A stretch of 64,000 bases of DNA from assembly GCA_037446555.1 (NCBI GenBank), contig JBBIIK010000003.1:124001-188000 (forward strand). The letters are read 5' to 3'. The stretch comes from JANWVO01 sp037446555. GTDB taxonomy: Bacteria; Acidobacteriota; Terriglobia; Bryobacterales; Bryobacteraceae. Both the position numbers and the translations under genes were made by a program. Positions 15,599-22,956 of this stretch are shown here, piece after piece. Each line of letters starts with the position of its first letter. Position 1 is the stretch's first letter. Under the pieces are notes generated by a model. The model ran no database searches. It was not told the DNA's origin and saw only the letters and a program-made list of their open reading frames with translations.

Positions 15599-17029
15599 TT
15601 ATGCAGGCAGTGCGCTGCCGGGGATGACGGGCGGTTGGCGAAGCTCCGGGCACGCAGGGCCTTCCGGCAGGAGTTTGCCCGGATTGAACAGGCGGGCCGG
15701 GTCGAAAGCCAGCCGGATGCGCCGCATCACTTCCAGAGATTCAGCCGAAAACTGGCGGTCCATCAGGTGGATTTTTTCCATTCCGATGCCGTGCTCGCCG
15801 GTGATGGAGCCGCCGGATTCCACACAAAACTCAAGGATATCGAACCCGGCCTTCTGGGCCTTCTCGATATCCCCGGGCCTGCGGGCATCGAACAGGATGA
15901 TGGGGTGCATGTTGCCGTCGCCGGCGTGGAAGATGTTGCCGATGGCAAGCCCGCTGCGGCGCGAGACGTCCTCGATGTATCGCAGTGTGGGAGCGATTCT
16001 CGTCCGGGGCACGACGCCGTCATGCACGTAATAGAAGGGGCTCACGCGGCCAATGGCGCCAAAGGCGTTCTTTCGCCCCTTCCACAGGAGCTGCCGCTCG
16101 CCTTCGTCGCGCGCGCGCCGCAGCTCGGTGGCACGGCACACGGCGCAAGCCTGCCGCACCTGTTCGGCCTGTTCCGCCACGGCCTCGCGCACGCCTTCCA
16201 GTTCGATCAGCAGGACGCCCGCCGCGCCCAGCGGGTAGCCGGCGTGCACGGCTTCTTCCACCATCTGGAGCATGGACCCGTCCAACATCTCTACCGCCGC
16301 AGGCGTGATGGCGCGGGCAGTGATCTCGCTCACCGTGCCGGCGCAATCGTCCACCGTGTCGTAGATCGCCAGAAACGTCTCCACGGCTTCCGGCTTCCGC
16401 ATCAGCCGCACGATGACTTTGGTCACCAGGCATAGAGTCCCCTCGCTGCCCGTGATGAGTCCGGTCAGATCATACCCGGGAGAGTCGGGCCAGAAGGCGC
16501 CAGTGCGAACGATCTCGCCGTCGGGTAGCACGACTTCGAGGCCAAGGACATGATTGGCGGTTACGCCATAGGCGAGTGTGTGAGGGCCTCCCGCATTCTC
16601 CGCCACGTTGCCACCAATGGTGCAAGCCCTCTGGCTGGAAGGGTCAGGCGCGAAGAAATAGCCATACGGCGCCGCTGCAGCACTGATGTCGAGGTTCACG
16701 ACGCCCGGCTCCACCACTGCGCGCTCGTTCAACGGATCGATCTCCAGGATCCCGTTCATCCGCGCGAAAGAGACCAGTATCCCTCCGCCTCGGGCGATGG
16801 CGCCGCCGCTCAGGCCCGTGCCTGCCCCGCGGCCCACCAGCGGCACGCCATGGCGCCGCGCAACCTTCACGATGGCGCTGACCTGCGCGGCGGTACGCGG
16901 GAACACGACGATGTCCGGACGCCCCTTGTCCACGCCGCCGTCGTACTCGTAAAGCCGCAAATCCTCGGCCCGGTCCAGAAAGCCCCGCCCGCCGACAATG
17001 CCGATCAGCTCCTGTTTCCAGTCGGGCAT
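15599..17029 (-). CDS. FAD-binding glycolate/lactate oxidase subunit, GlcD-like
   Basis: A 476-residue protein. The N-terminal PCMH-type FAD domain shows VPLVGRGAGTGLSGGA and CTIGGNVAENAGGPHTLAYG. The C-terminal cap ends with the typical GSITGEHGIGMEK and FDPARLFNPGKLLP. It matches glycolate oxidase GlcD and D-lactate dehydrogenases in length and motif order. The partner subunits GlcE/GlcF are not present here, so it may act alone, as single-subunit 2-hydroxyacid dehydrogenases do. It lies 23 nt upstream of the UroD-like gene on the same strand. Confidence 0.85.
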   Translation of the reverse strand: MPDWKQELIGIVGGRGFLDRAEDLRLYEYDGGVDKGRPDIVVFPRTAAQVSAIVKVARRHGVPLVGRGAGTGLSGGAIARGGGILVSFARMNGILEIDPLNERAVVEPGVVNLDISAAAAPYGYFFAPDPSSQRACTIGGNVAENAGGPHTLAYGVTANHVLGLEVVLPDGEIVRTGAFWPDSPGYDLTGLITGSEGTLCLVTKVIVRLMRKPEAVETFLAIYDTVDDCAGTVSEITARAITPAAVEMLDGSMLQMVEEAVHAGYPLGAAGVLLIELEGVREAVAEQAEQVRQACAVCRATELRRARDEGERQLLWKGRKNAFGAIGRVSPFYYVHDGVVPRTRIAPTLRYIEDVSRRSGLAIGNIFHAGDGNMHPIILFDARRPGDIEKAQKAGFDILEFCVESGGSITGEHGIGMEKIHLMDRQFSAESLEVMRRIRLAFDPARLFNPGKLLPEGPACPELRQPPVIPGSALPA

Positions 17030-17053
17030 GGCGCGCCCCTCCCTGCATCAAGC

Positions 17054-17575
17054 CTACAGCAGGGACTCGATGCTTTGAATCAGCTCCGGCTCCAGCCAGT
17101 TCCGCGGCCCGATGTGCTTCTGGCGCACGCGTCCGCGGCTGTCGATGACGTACGTTTCCGGGTACTTGAAGGTGCCGTAGGCGGCGCTGATCCGCGCCTC
17201 GGGGTCACGTGCGGTCAAGAACCCAATCCTCGCTTGTTTGCGGAACCGCTCGTAGGCCGCCGCGTTGCGGTCCACGCTGACGCCCAGAACCACCACGCCC
17301 TTCGGCGCCAGCTGTTTCGCCATCGCATCCAGCGAGGGCAGTTCGTCGATGCACGGCGGGCACCACGTGGCCCAAAAGTTCAGCACCAGCACCTTGCCGC
17401 CAAACTCGGATGTCGAGATCTGCCGCCCGTTGTCGGTTGTGACCATGAACGAGGGCGCGCGGTCGCCGACGGCAACCACTTTCTCCCGCAGCGAATCCGC
17501 CACGATGAAACACAGCGCCACCAGGATGGCGGCGGCGGCGGCCTGAATGGACAGCATGAGCTTACGGTTGGTCAT
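17054..17575 (-). CDS. TlpA-like thiol-disulfide oxidoreductase, membrane anchored
   Basis: A 173-residue protein with an N-terminal anchor (residues 7-27) and a thioredoxin-like domain carrying the active site FWATWCPPC. The conserved cis-Pro region FKYPETYVID is present. It belongs to the TlpA/ResA branch that reduces or isomerises disulfides or apocytochrome c in the periplasm. The start is the ATG at 17573-17575, close to a divergent promoter region; an upstream alternative would overlap the PTPS gene on the other strand. Two further thioredoxin-like genes occur at 20668-21689. Confidence 0.88.
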   Translation of the reverse strand: MTNRKLMLSIQAAAAAILVALCFIVADSLREKVVAVGDRAPSFMVTTDNGRQISTSEFGGKVLVLNFWATWCPPCIDELPSLDAMAKQLAPKGVVVLGVSVDRNAAAYERFRKQARIGFLTARDPEARISAAYGTFKYPETYVIDSRGRVRQKHIGPRNWLEPELIQSIESLL

Positions 17576-17586
17576 GGGGTGGAAAC

Positions 17587-17596
17587 TATAATTGTA
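17587..17596. promoter_or_regulatory. Overlapping divergent -10 elements
   Basis: TATAAT (17587-17592, plus) overlaps TACAAT on the minus strand (17596-17591). They lie in the 63-bp gap between the TlpA-like gene and the pterin operon, so each could serve one direction. Clear -35 boxes at ideal spacing are not seen. A GGAGG-AGA-CCTCC inverted repeat follows at about 17602-17614 within the leader of the pterin operon. Confidence 0.4.
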
Positions 17597-17638
17597 TCGA
17601 GGGAGGAGACCTCCGCATCTGACCCTACTGAAACCGAT

Positions 17639-18049
17639 ATGTGGATCACCCGCCGCGTGGAATTTTCGGCCTCCCACATCTGCCGCCGCCCGGACTGGGC
17701 GGAGGCGGAGAACCGGGCCGTGTTCGGGGAGGAAGCCAGCCCGCGCGGGCACGGGCATAACTTCGTACTCGAAGTGACGCTGGAGGGCGAGCCTGATCCG
17801 GTCACCGGCATGGTGGTGGACCTCAAGCAGGTGAAGTCAGTTCTTGAGGAAGAAGTGATCGCGCCGATGGATCACCGCCATCTCAACCATGAGGTGCCGC
17901 CCTTCGACCACGTCGTGCCCACCACCGAGAATCTCGCCATCGAGATCTGGCGCAGGCTGGAGCCCCGCTTCCAGGGGGGTGCCGCGAGGATTCGCACCGT
18001 CCGGCTGTACGAGACCGAGGATCTCTACGTCGAATATGAAGGCCGCTGA
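17639..18049 (+). CDS. PTPS paralogue with Cys-to-Glu change (PTPS-III-like)
   Basis: A 136-residue protein of the 6-pyruvoyl-tetrahydropterin synthase/QueD family. Zinc ligands H13 (FSASH), H38 and H40 (GHGHN) are present, as are DHRHLN and the PTTENLA motif. At the position of the catalytic Cys, six residues before H38, stands E32 (FGEEASPRGHGH). Published work on PTPS-III enzymes describes such Glu-containing paralogues replacing dihydroneopterin aldolase (FolB) in folate synthesis in bacteria and Plasmodium. That suggests a folate role here, 0.9 kb upstream of folE. This is inferred from one aligned position. The start is an ATG overlapping no other gene. Confidence 0.8.
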   Translation: MWITRRVEFSASHICRRPDWAEAENRAVFGEEASPRGHGHNFVLEVTLEGEPDPVTGMVVDLKQVKSVLEEEVIAPMDHRHLNHEVPPFDHVVPTTENLAIEIWRRLEPRFQGGAARIRTVRLYETEDLYVEYEGR

Positions 18050-18056
18050 GCATCGC

Positions 18057-18551
18057 ATGCGCCGGGTGCGCGTGGGGCGGCGTTACCGCTTCTCCGCCGC
18101 TCACCGGCTACACACTGACCTCCTGTCGGCGGAGCGCAATCGCGAGGTCTTCGGCAAGTGCAACAATCCCTTCGGCCACGGTCACGATTACGTTATGGAC
18201 GTGATTCTGGAGGGCGAGATGGACCCGGCCACCGGCCGGCTTGTGCCGATCGAGATGCTGGATCACTTCGTCAAGCGCGTGTGGCTGGACCATGCTGACC
18301 GCCGGGATCTCAATCTGGATCTCGCCGAATTTGCCGCCCTGGTTCCGACCACCGAGAACCTTGCTGCGGTGGCCGCCCGCCGCCTGGCGCAGGCCTGGCC
18401 CCACTGGTTCGCGGGCTGCCGCGCGAGGATCGAGAAGCTGAGAATCTGGGAGACCCCGAGGAACATCTTTGAAGTGTTCGTCCCGGCACGGGACGGGCAG
18501 GAAGCAGAGCCCCATGAAGCAGTCATCGAAAGCCGTCATCAAGGTTCTTGA
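18057..18551 (+). CDS. 6-pyruvoyl-tetrahydropterin synthase/QueD homologue with catalytic Cys
   Basis: A 164-residue second PTPS paralogue directly after the first. H16 (FSAAHRLH), H41 and H43 bind zinc, and C35 in FGKCNNPFGHGHDY matches the catalytic Cys of animal-type PTPS. DHADRRDLNLD and PTTENLA complete the active site. Unlike its neighbour it can be expected to cleave the side chain of dihydroneopterin triphosphate, making pyruvoyl- or carboxy-tetrahydropterin. An alternative start at 18036 overlaps the first paralogue by 14 nt. The 3' end overlaps folE by 38 nt, so all three genes form one translational unit. Confidence 0.85.
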   Translation: MRRVRVGRRYRFSAAHRLHTDLLSAERNREVFGKCNNPFGHGHDYVMDVILEGEMDPATGRLVPIEMLDHFVKRVWLDHADRRDLNLDLAEFAALVPTTENLAAVAARRLAQAWPHWFAGCRARIEKLRIWETPRNIFEVFVPARDGQEAEPHEAVIESRHQGS

Positions 18552-19134
18552 ACACAAGCGCGAAGAAGGCGCCATCGCCGCTCACATGCGCGAGATCCTT
18601 CGCGCACTGGGAGAAGAGCCCTCCCGGGAGGGGCTGCTCTCCACGCCCATGCGTTCAGAGAAAGCGCTACGGTTCCTCACCAGCGGCTACACGGCTGACA
18701 TTCATAAGATTGTCAATGGCGCCATCTTCAATGAGCGCTGCGATGAGATGGTCGTGGTGAAGGACATCGAGTTCTTCTCGCTGTGCGAGCACCACTTGCT
18801 GCCCTTTTACGGGAAGGCGCATGTCGCCTATATTCCCAAGAACAAGATCATCGGCCTGAGCAAGATCCCGCGCCTCGTGGACGTCTTCGCGCGGCGCTTG
18901 CAGGTGCAGGAGCGGATGACGCAGCAGATCGCCGCCTGCATTCAGGAGGTGCTGGACCCGCTCGGCGTGGCAGTCATCACCGAGGCGCGGCACTTCTGCA
19001 TGATGATGCGGGGCGTCGAGAAGCAGCACTCCTCCACCACGTCGTCGGCCATGCTGGGCGAATTCCGGCGCCGGAAAGAGACGCGGGACGAGTTCCTGTC
19101 CCACGTGCGGCACCAGGGCCTGGCCGGCTGGTAA
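18514..19134 (+). CDS. folE: GTP cyclohydrolase I
   Basis: A 206-residue FolE. After an N-terminal extension it shows MREILRALGEEPSREGLL, the zinc site CEHHLLPFYGKAHVAYIP (C91, H94), GLSKIPRLVDVFARRLQVQE and RHFCMMMRGVEKQHS with the second zinc Cys. It converts GTP to 7,8-dihydroneopterin triphosphate, the substrate of both upstream PTPS paralogues. The start chosen is the ATG at 18514, inside the preceding gene; the next Met at 18586 would still keep the domain. Together the three genes supply folate and possibly biopterin-like or 7-deazaguanine products. Confidence 0.95.
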   Translation: MKQSSKAVIKVLEHKREEGAIAAHMREILRALGEEPSREGLLSTPMRSEKALRFLTSGYTADIHKIVNGAIFNERCDEMVVVKDIEFFSLCEHHLLPFYGKAHVAYIPKNKIIGLSKIPRLVDVFARRLQVQERMTQQIAACIQEVLDPLGVAVITEARHFCMMMRGVEKQHSSTTSSAMLGEFRRRKETRDEFLSHVRHQGLAGW

Positions 19135-19184
19135 GGCCTCTTTGACGGGGCCGCTGGCCTCCTTTCGCTACTATGGTAGATAGC

Positions 19185-19574
19185 ATGAGCCAGGATCTGA
19201 GGCACTTCGAAGTCGCCGATCCCTTCGGACGGACCTGGAACGTCGCGTTCCGCTGGCAGCAGAATGCCATCACAATCCGCCACGCCGACGCGATCGACTG
19301 CAAGTACTACATCTCTTGTGGTGAGGAGAAGCGGGAGCTTGTGGTGGCCCTTCGCCATCCGGATTTGCTGGCAGTGGCCGCGCGGCGCGGCCGCCCACTC
19401 ACCGACCCCTGGGTGATCCGCCTTGCCAACTGCCATGTCCGCCATATGATCTCTACGTGGGAGGACATGGAGAAGGTGCTTGTCACCGTGCCGCTCGCCG
19501 AGGTGGAGCGGCACAGCCTGGCCATCGCCGAGGAGGAGCAGCGGGAAAGGGAGAGGCTGCTGGCCTCCCGGTAG
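19185..19574 (+). CDS. Conserved-looking hypothetical protein
   Basis: A 129-residue cytoplasmic protein starting MSQDLRHFEVADPFGRTW. It is well balanced in composition, with a DPFGRTWNVAFRWQQNAI strand pattern at the start and a Glu/Arg-rich helix at the end (AEEEQRERERLL). There are no signal peptide, helix-turn-helix or metal motifs. It sits between folE and the LysW-like gene on the same strand, 50 nt after folE. The codon use is like that of its neighbours, so it is probably a real gene, but I do not recognise the family. Confidence 0.65.
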   Translation: MSQDLRHFEVADPFGRTWNVAFRWQQNAITIRHADAIDCKYYISCGEEKRELVVALRHPDLLAVAARRGRPLTDPWVIRLANCHVRHMISTWEDMEKVLVTVPLAEVERHSLAIAEEEQRERERLLASR

Positions 19575-19663
19575 CATGTTCCCGTTGCATTCCTTGCCCG
19601 TCTTTGGCGACAATTCACACTGAACGCATCCAACACCCCGGATTGGGATGAGGTGAACCGGTC

Positions 19664-19906
19664 ATGATCGAATGTCCCGAGTGCGGCGCTGACATCGACG
19701 TGGAAGAAGACGAACTCGACGAGGGTGAGACCATCCTCTGCGACGAGTGCGGTCGGAGTTTCACGGTCGCTGGCCTGGATCCGCTGGAACTGGAACCGGA
19801 AGAGGACGAATTCGACCTCGACGAGGACTTCGACGAAGACGAGGAGGACTTTGACGAGGAGGATGAGGAAGATGAGGAGGAAGAGGAAGAAGAGGACTGG
19901 CGCTAG
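19664..19906 (+). CDS. LysW-like zinc-ribbon carrier protein with acidic expansion
   Basis: An 80-residue protein. Residues 1-45 match LysW, the amino-group carrier of the alpha-aminoadipate lysine pathway: CPECGADIDVEEDELDEGE, then CDECGRSF, then VAGLDPLELEPEE. LysW normally ends EDWGE, and its last Glu is conjugated to the substrate. Here about 30 Asp/Glu residues are inserted and the protein ends EDWR, so the attachment Glu is lost. No LysX/ArgX, LysZ or LysY gene is nearby; a diaminopimelate decarboxylase lies 1.8 kb away. Possible roles are a zinc-bound acidic adaptor or a degenerate carrier. A candidate promoter (TTGCAT 19585, GACAAT 19609) lies upstream. Confidence 0.75.
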   Translation: MIECPECGADIDVEEDELDEGETILCDECGRSFTVAGLDPLELEPEEDEFDLDEDFDEDEEDFDEEDEEDEEEEEEEDWR

Positions 19907-20267
19907 TCTCCTCGCTCTCTTCCTGTGCCTTTGCGTTCCGGGCCCCGGGTTGGGGAGACAGAAACCCGAGCCGGCAATCGTCGCGGGCACCATATTCAGG
20001 GATCCCGGTTTCGCGCTGCCCGGCGCGGAGGTGGAGCTGCAAGCGGTGTCGACGCCCGCCAGAAAGAAGAGGCCAAGGCCGGCAGTCGTTCGAACTGACG
20101 CTCGTGGCGAGTTCGCATTTCAGATTCTCCCGGAACCGGGAGAATACAAGGTGACTGCCCGGGCCCGGGGCTTCAGGCCGGAGGAGCGGGTGGTGAAACT
20201 TTCGGGCGGACCGGAACGTCATGACGTCTATCTGACCCTCAAGCCCGCCGGGAGCGAAGAAAAGTGA
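19872..20267 (+). CDS. Secreted protein with carboxypeptidase regulatory-like domain (first of two)
   Basis: A 131-residue protein with a signal peptide (MRRKRKKRTGASLLALFLCL) and one prealbumin-like beta-sandwich: GTIFRDPGFALPGAEVELQA, then TDARGEFAFQILPEPGEYKV. This is the CarboxypepD_reg fold used in many acidobacterial envelope proteins. Its 5' end overlaps the acidic tail of the LysW-like gene in another frame, so the basic n-region is coded by the Glu/Asp-codon run. An earlier ATG at 19863 is possible. It shares GTGA with the next gene, so it is part of a four-gene coupled run to 21689. Confidence 0.75.
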   Translation: MRRKRKKRTGASLLALFLCLCVPGPGLGRQKPEPAIVAGTIFRDPGFALPGAEVELQAVSTPARKKRPRPAVVRTDARGEFAFQILPEPGEYKVTARARGFRPEERVVKLSGGPERHDVYLTLKPAGSEEK

Positions 20268-20671
20268 AATACACCCGCATCTGCCTGCCTTTGCTGTTGC
20301 TGGCTGCGCTGCTCGCCCCCGGGATGCAGTGGACCAACCAAAAGAAGGAAAAGGGCAGAGATCCCAACATCCGCAACGTCTCTGGCGTTGTCGCCCTTCC
20401 CGACGGCTCCCCGGCGGCGGGCGCCGTGGTGCAACTGAAGAACCGCAAGACACTCCAAATCCGTTCTTTCATCACGCGCGAGGACGGCAAGTACCAGTTT
20501 CAGAACCTCTCCACCAGCATTGATTACGAGCTCATCGCCAACTACCACGACATGGAGAGTCCAAAGCGCACTCTCACCATCTTCGACACGCGGCTCGACG
20601 CCGTCGTGAACCTGAAACTGGAACGGAAAAAGGAACAACCGAAGTCAGAGGACAAGGAGAGCAAGCCATGA
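20264..20671 (+). CDS. Secreted protein with carboxypeptidase regulatory-like domain (second)
   Basis: A 135-residue protein with a GTG start (GTGA overlap with the previous stop). It has a signal peptide (KYTRICLPLLLLAALLAPGM) and one beta-sandwich (VSGVVALPDGSPAAGAVVQL, then TREDGKYQFQNL), followed by a Lys/Glu-rich tail. The domain resembles transthyretin-like carrier modules. Sequence similarity to its upstream neighbour in domain order suggests duplication and divergence. Its stop overlaps the start of the thioredoxin-like gene. Confidence 0.75.
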   Translation: MKYTRICLPLLLLAALLAPGMQWTNQKKEKGRDPNIRNVSGVVALPDGSPAAGAVVQLKNRKTLQIRSFITREDGKYQFQNLSTSIDYELIANYHDMESPKRTLTIFDTRLDAVVNLKLERKKEQPKSEDKESKP

Positions 20672-21215
20672 CGATGTTCGCCGCCATCGCCGCTTTCCTG
20701 GCCATGCTGGGAGCGCCAGGGAAAGTAGAGTCCATCAAAGCCACCGACCTGGATGGCAAACCGGTTGAGATACAGACCGCCGGCAAGACCACCACGGTGA
20801 TCTTCATCTCGACCCAATGCCCCATTTCGAACGACTACAACGAGCGCATGAAGGCCCTGTATGGCGAGTTCAGCCCCAAGGGCGTGCAGTTCGCGTTCCT
20901 GAACTCCAACTCCACCGAGTCTCCTGCAGATGCCGCCGAGCACGCGCGCAAGCACGGCTTCCCGTTCCGCGTGCTGAAGGACATCAATAACGTGGAGGCG
21001 GACCGTTTCTCGGCCGAGTTCACCCCGCATGTTTTCGTCATTGGCAAGAACTCGGAGATCATCTACCGCGGTGCCATCGACGATTCGCGGCCGGCGGACA
21101 AGGTCACCAAGACCTACCTGAAAGACGTTCTGAACGCCGCCTTGGCAGGCAAGCCGTTGCCGGTGACCGAAACCAAGGCGTTCGGCTGCACCATCAAGCG
21201 GGTCAAAAAGAGCAC

Positions 21216-21219
<4 letters not shown>
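20668..21219 (+). CDS. Redoxin-like protein with single conserved Cys
   Basis: A 183-residue exported protein of the AhpC/TSA-redoxin fold. It has a short signal (MTMFAAIAAFLAMLGAPG), the active-site phrase FISTQCPISNDYNERM and the later FTPHVFVIGKNSEIIYRGAI. Only one Cys lies in the usual CxxC position (QCPIS), as in redoxin proteins found near cytochrome or copper assembly genes. A second Cys near the end (FGCTIK) could be the resolving one. It overlaps its neighbours on both sides, so it is in a coupled operon with the TlpA-like gene. Confidence 0.8.
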
Positions 21220-21689
<470 letters not shown>

Positions 21690-21698
21690 ACCGCTGTA

Positions 21699-22946
21699 TC
21701 AGGCTTCTTCGCCGCGAACGAGATCCTCGAGACTCTCCCGCCGCCGCACGATTCGCCACGAGTCTCCGTCCACCAGCACCTCGCAGGGCCTCGGCCGCGC
21801 GTTGTAGTTGGAGGACATGACGAACCCGTAGGCGCCTGCGGTCATCACTGCCAGGTAATCGCCGGGCAGAAGGTTGTCGATCTCGCGCTCCTCGGCCAGA
21901 AAGTCGCTGCTCTCGCAGACAGGGCCAACAATGTCCGCCGTGATTCGGCCCCGCGCCACCTGACGCAGCGGCAGCATCTCGTGGTGCGCCTCATACAGGG
22001 CCGGGCGGATCAGCTCGGTCATGGAGGCGTCGACGATCAGGAATTCCTTGCCTCCGCCCGCTTTCCGGTACAGCACACGGGTCAGAAGCGCACCGGCGGG
22101 CCCGGCGATGAAGCGGCCCGGCTCGACCAGTAATTCGACGCCCAGCCCGACGGCCAGTTCCCGCACCGCGGTGAGATAGGCGCCGGCGTCGGGCCACGGA
22201 TCGCCCTTCCGGTAAGGCACTCCGAGACCTCCGCCGAGATCGAGGAAGCGCAAGGCAATGCCCTTCGCGCGCAGCCGTTCCACCAGCGCGCCCATGCGCC
22301 CGGCTGCCTCGACGAGCGGCGCCACGTCCAAAAGCTGCGAGCCGATATGGCAGCTCGCCCCTTCCAGCGCCAGACCCGGCAATGCGGCCGCGCGCAGGTA
22401 AAGCTGTTCCGCCTCCGCGATGTCGATGCCGAATTTGTGGCGCTTCAGGCCAGTGGAAATGTAAGGATGAGTGGCCGCGTCCACGTCCGGATTCACGCGT
22501 ATGGCCGCCCGCGCGGTCTTGCCCATCCGCTGCGCCAGCGAGCTCAGCAGGAGCAGTTCCGCCTCGCTCTCGCAATTGAACGAGTGGATGCCAGCTTCCA
22601 GCGCAGCCTCGATCTCCTCGCGTGCCTTGCCGACGCCGGAGAAGACGATCTTCGCCGGGTCCGCGCCCGCCCGCAACACTCGGAACAGCTCGCCGCCACT
22701 GACGATGTCGAATCCCGCGCCGGCTTCCGCCAGCAGGCGCAGCAGAGCGAGATTTCCGTTCGCCTTCACGGCGAAGCAGACCAGATGCGGCGTCCCCCGC
22801 AAGCCTTCCTCCAGCTCGCGGTAAGCCTGCCGCAGCGCACCGGCCGAATAGACGTAACAGGGCGTACCCGCGCGCTCCGCCACCTCGTCCAGAGCTACGC
22901 CCTCGCAATACAGCGTGCCGCGGCGATACTCGAAAGCTTCCTTCAT
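21699..22946 (-). CDS. lysA: Diaminopimelate decarboxylase
   Basis: A 415-residue PLP enzyme of the alanine-racemase-like fold III. The PLP Lys is in VCFAVKANGNLALL. Further motifs are ASCHIGSQLLD, LDLGGGLGVPY, VEPGRFIAGPAG and the substrate-binding GPVCESSDFLA with the active-site Cys of the second subunit. It catalyses meso-diaminopimelate to lysine, the last step of the DAP pathway. Presence of LysA argues that lysine is made by DAP rather than by the LysW route, which matters for reading the LysW-like gene nearby. It is followed upstream (22957) by the phosphatase gene on the same strand. Confidence 0.95.
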   Translation of the reverse strand: MKEAFEYRRGTLYCEGVALDEVAERAGTPCYVYSAGALRQAYRELEEGLRGTPHLVCFAVKANGNLALLRLLAEAGAGFDIVSGGELFRVLRAGADPAKIVFSGVGKAREEIEAALEAGIHSFNCESEAELLLLSSLAQRMGKTARAAIRVNPDVDAATHPYISTGLKRHKFGIDIAEAEQLYLRAAALPGLALEGASCHIGSQLLDVAPLVEAAGRMGALVERLRAKGIALRFLDLGGGLGVPYRKGDPWPDAGAYLTAVRELAVGLGVELLVEPGRFIAGPAGALLTRVLYRKAGGGKEFLIVDASMTELIRPALYEAHHEMLPLRQVARGRITADIVGPVCESSDFLAEEREIDNLLPGDYLAVMTAGAYGFVMSSNYNARPRPCEVLVDGDSWRIVRRRESLEDLVRGEEA

Positions 22947-22956
22947 CGCTCCAGTG

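Noticed and set aside
16550..17638. Upstream extension of the first PTPS frame by 363 codons
   Set aside because: Antisense to the GlcD-like and TlpA-like genes; the PTPS domain begins at 17639.
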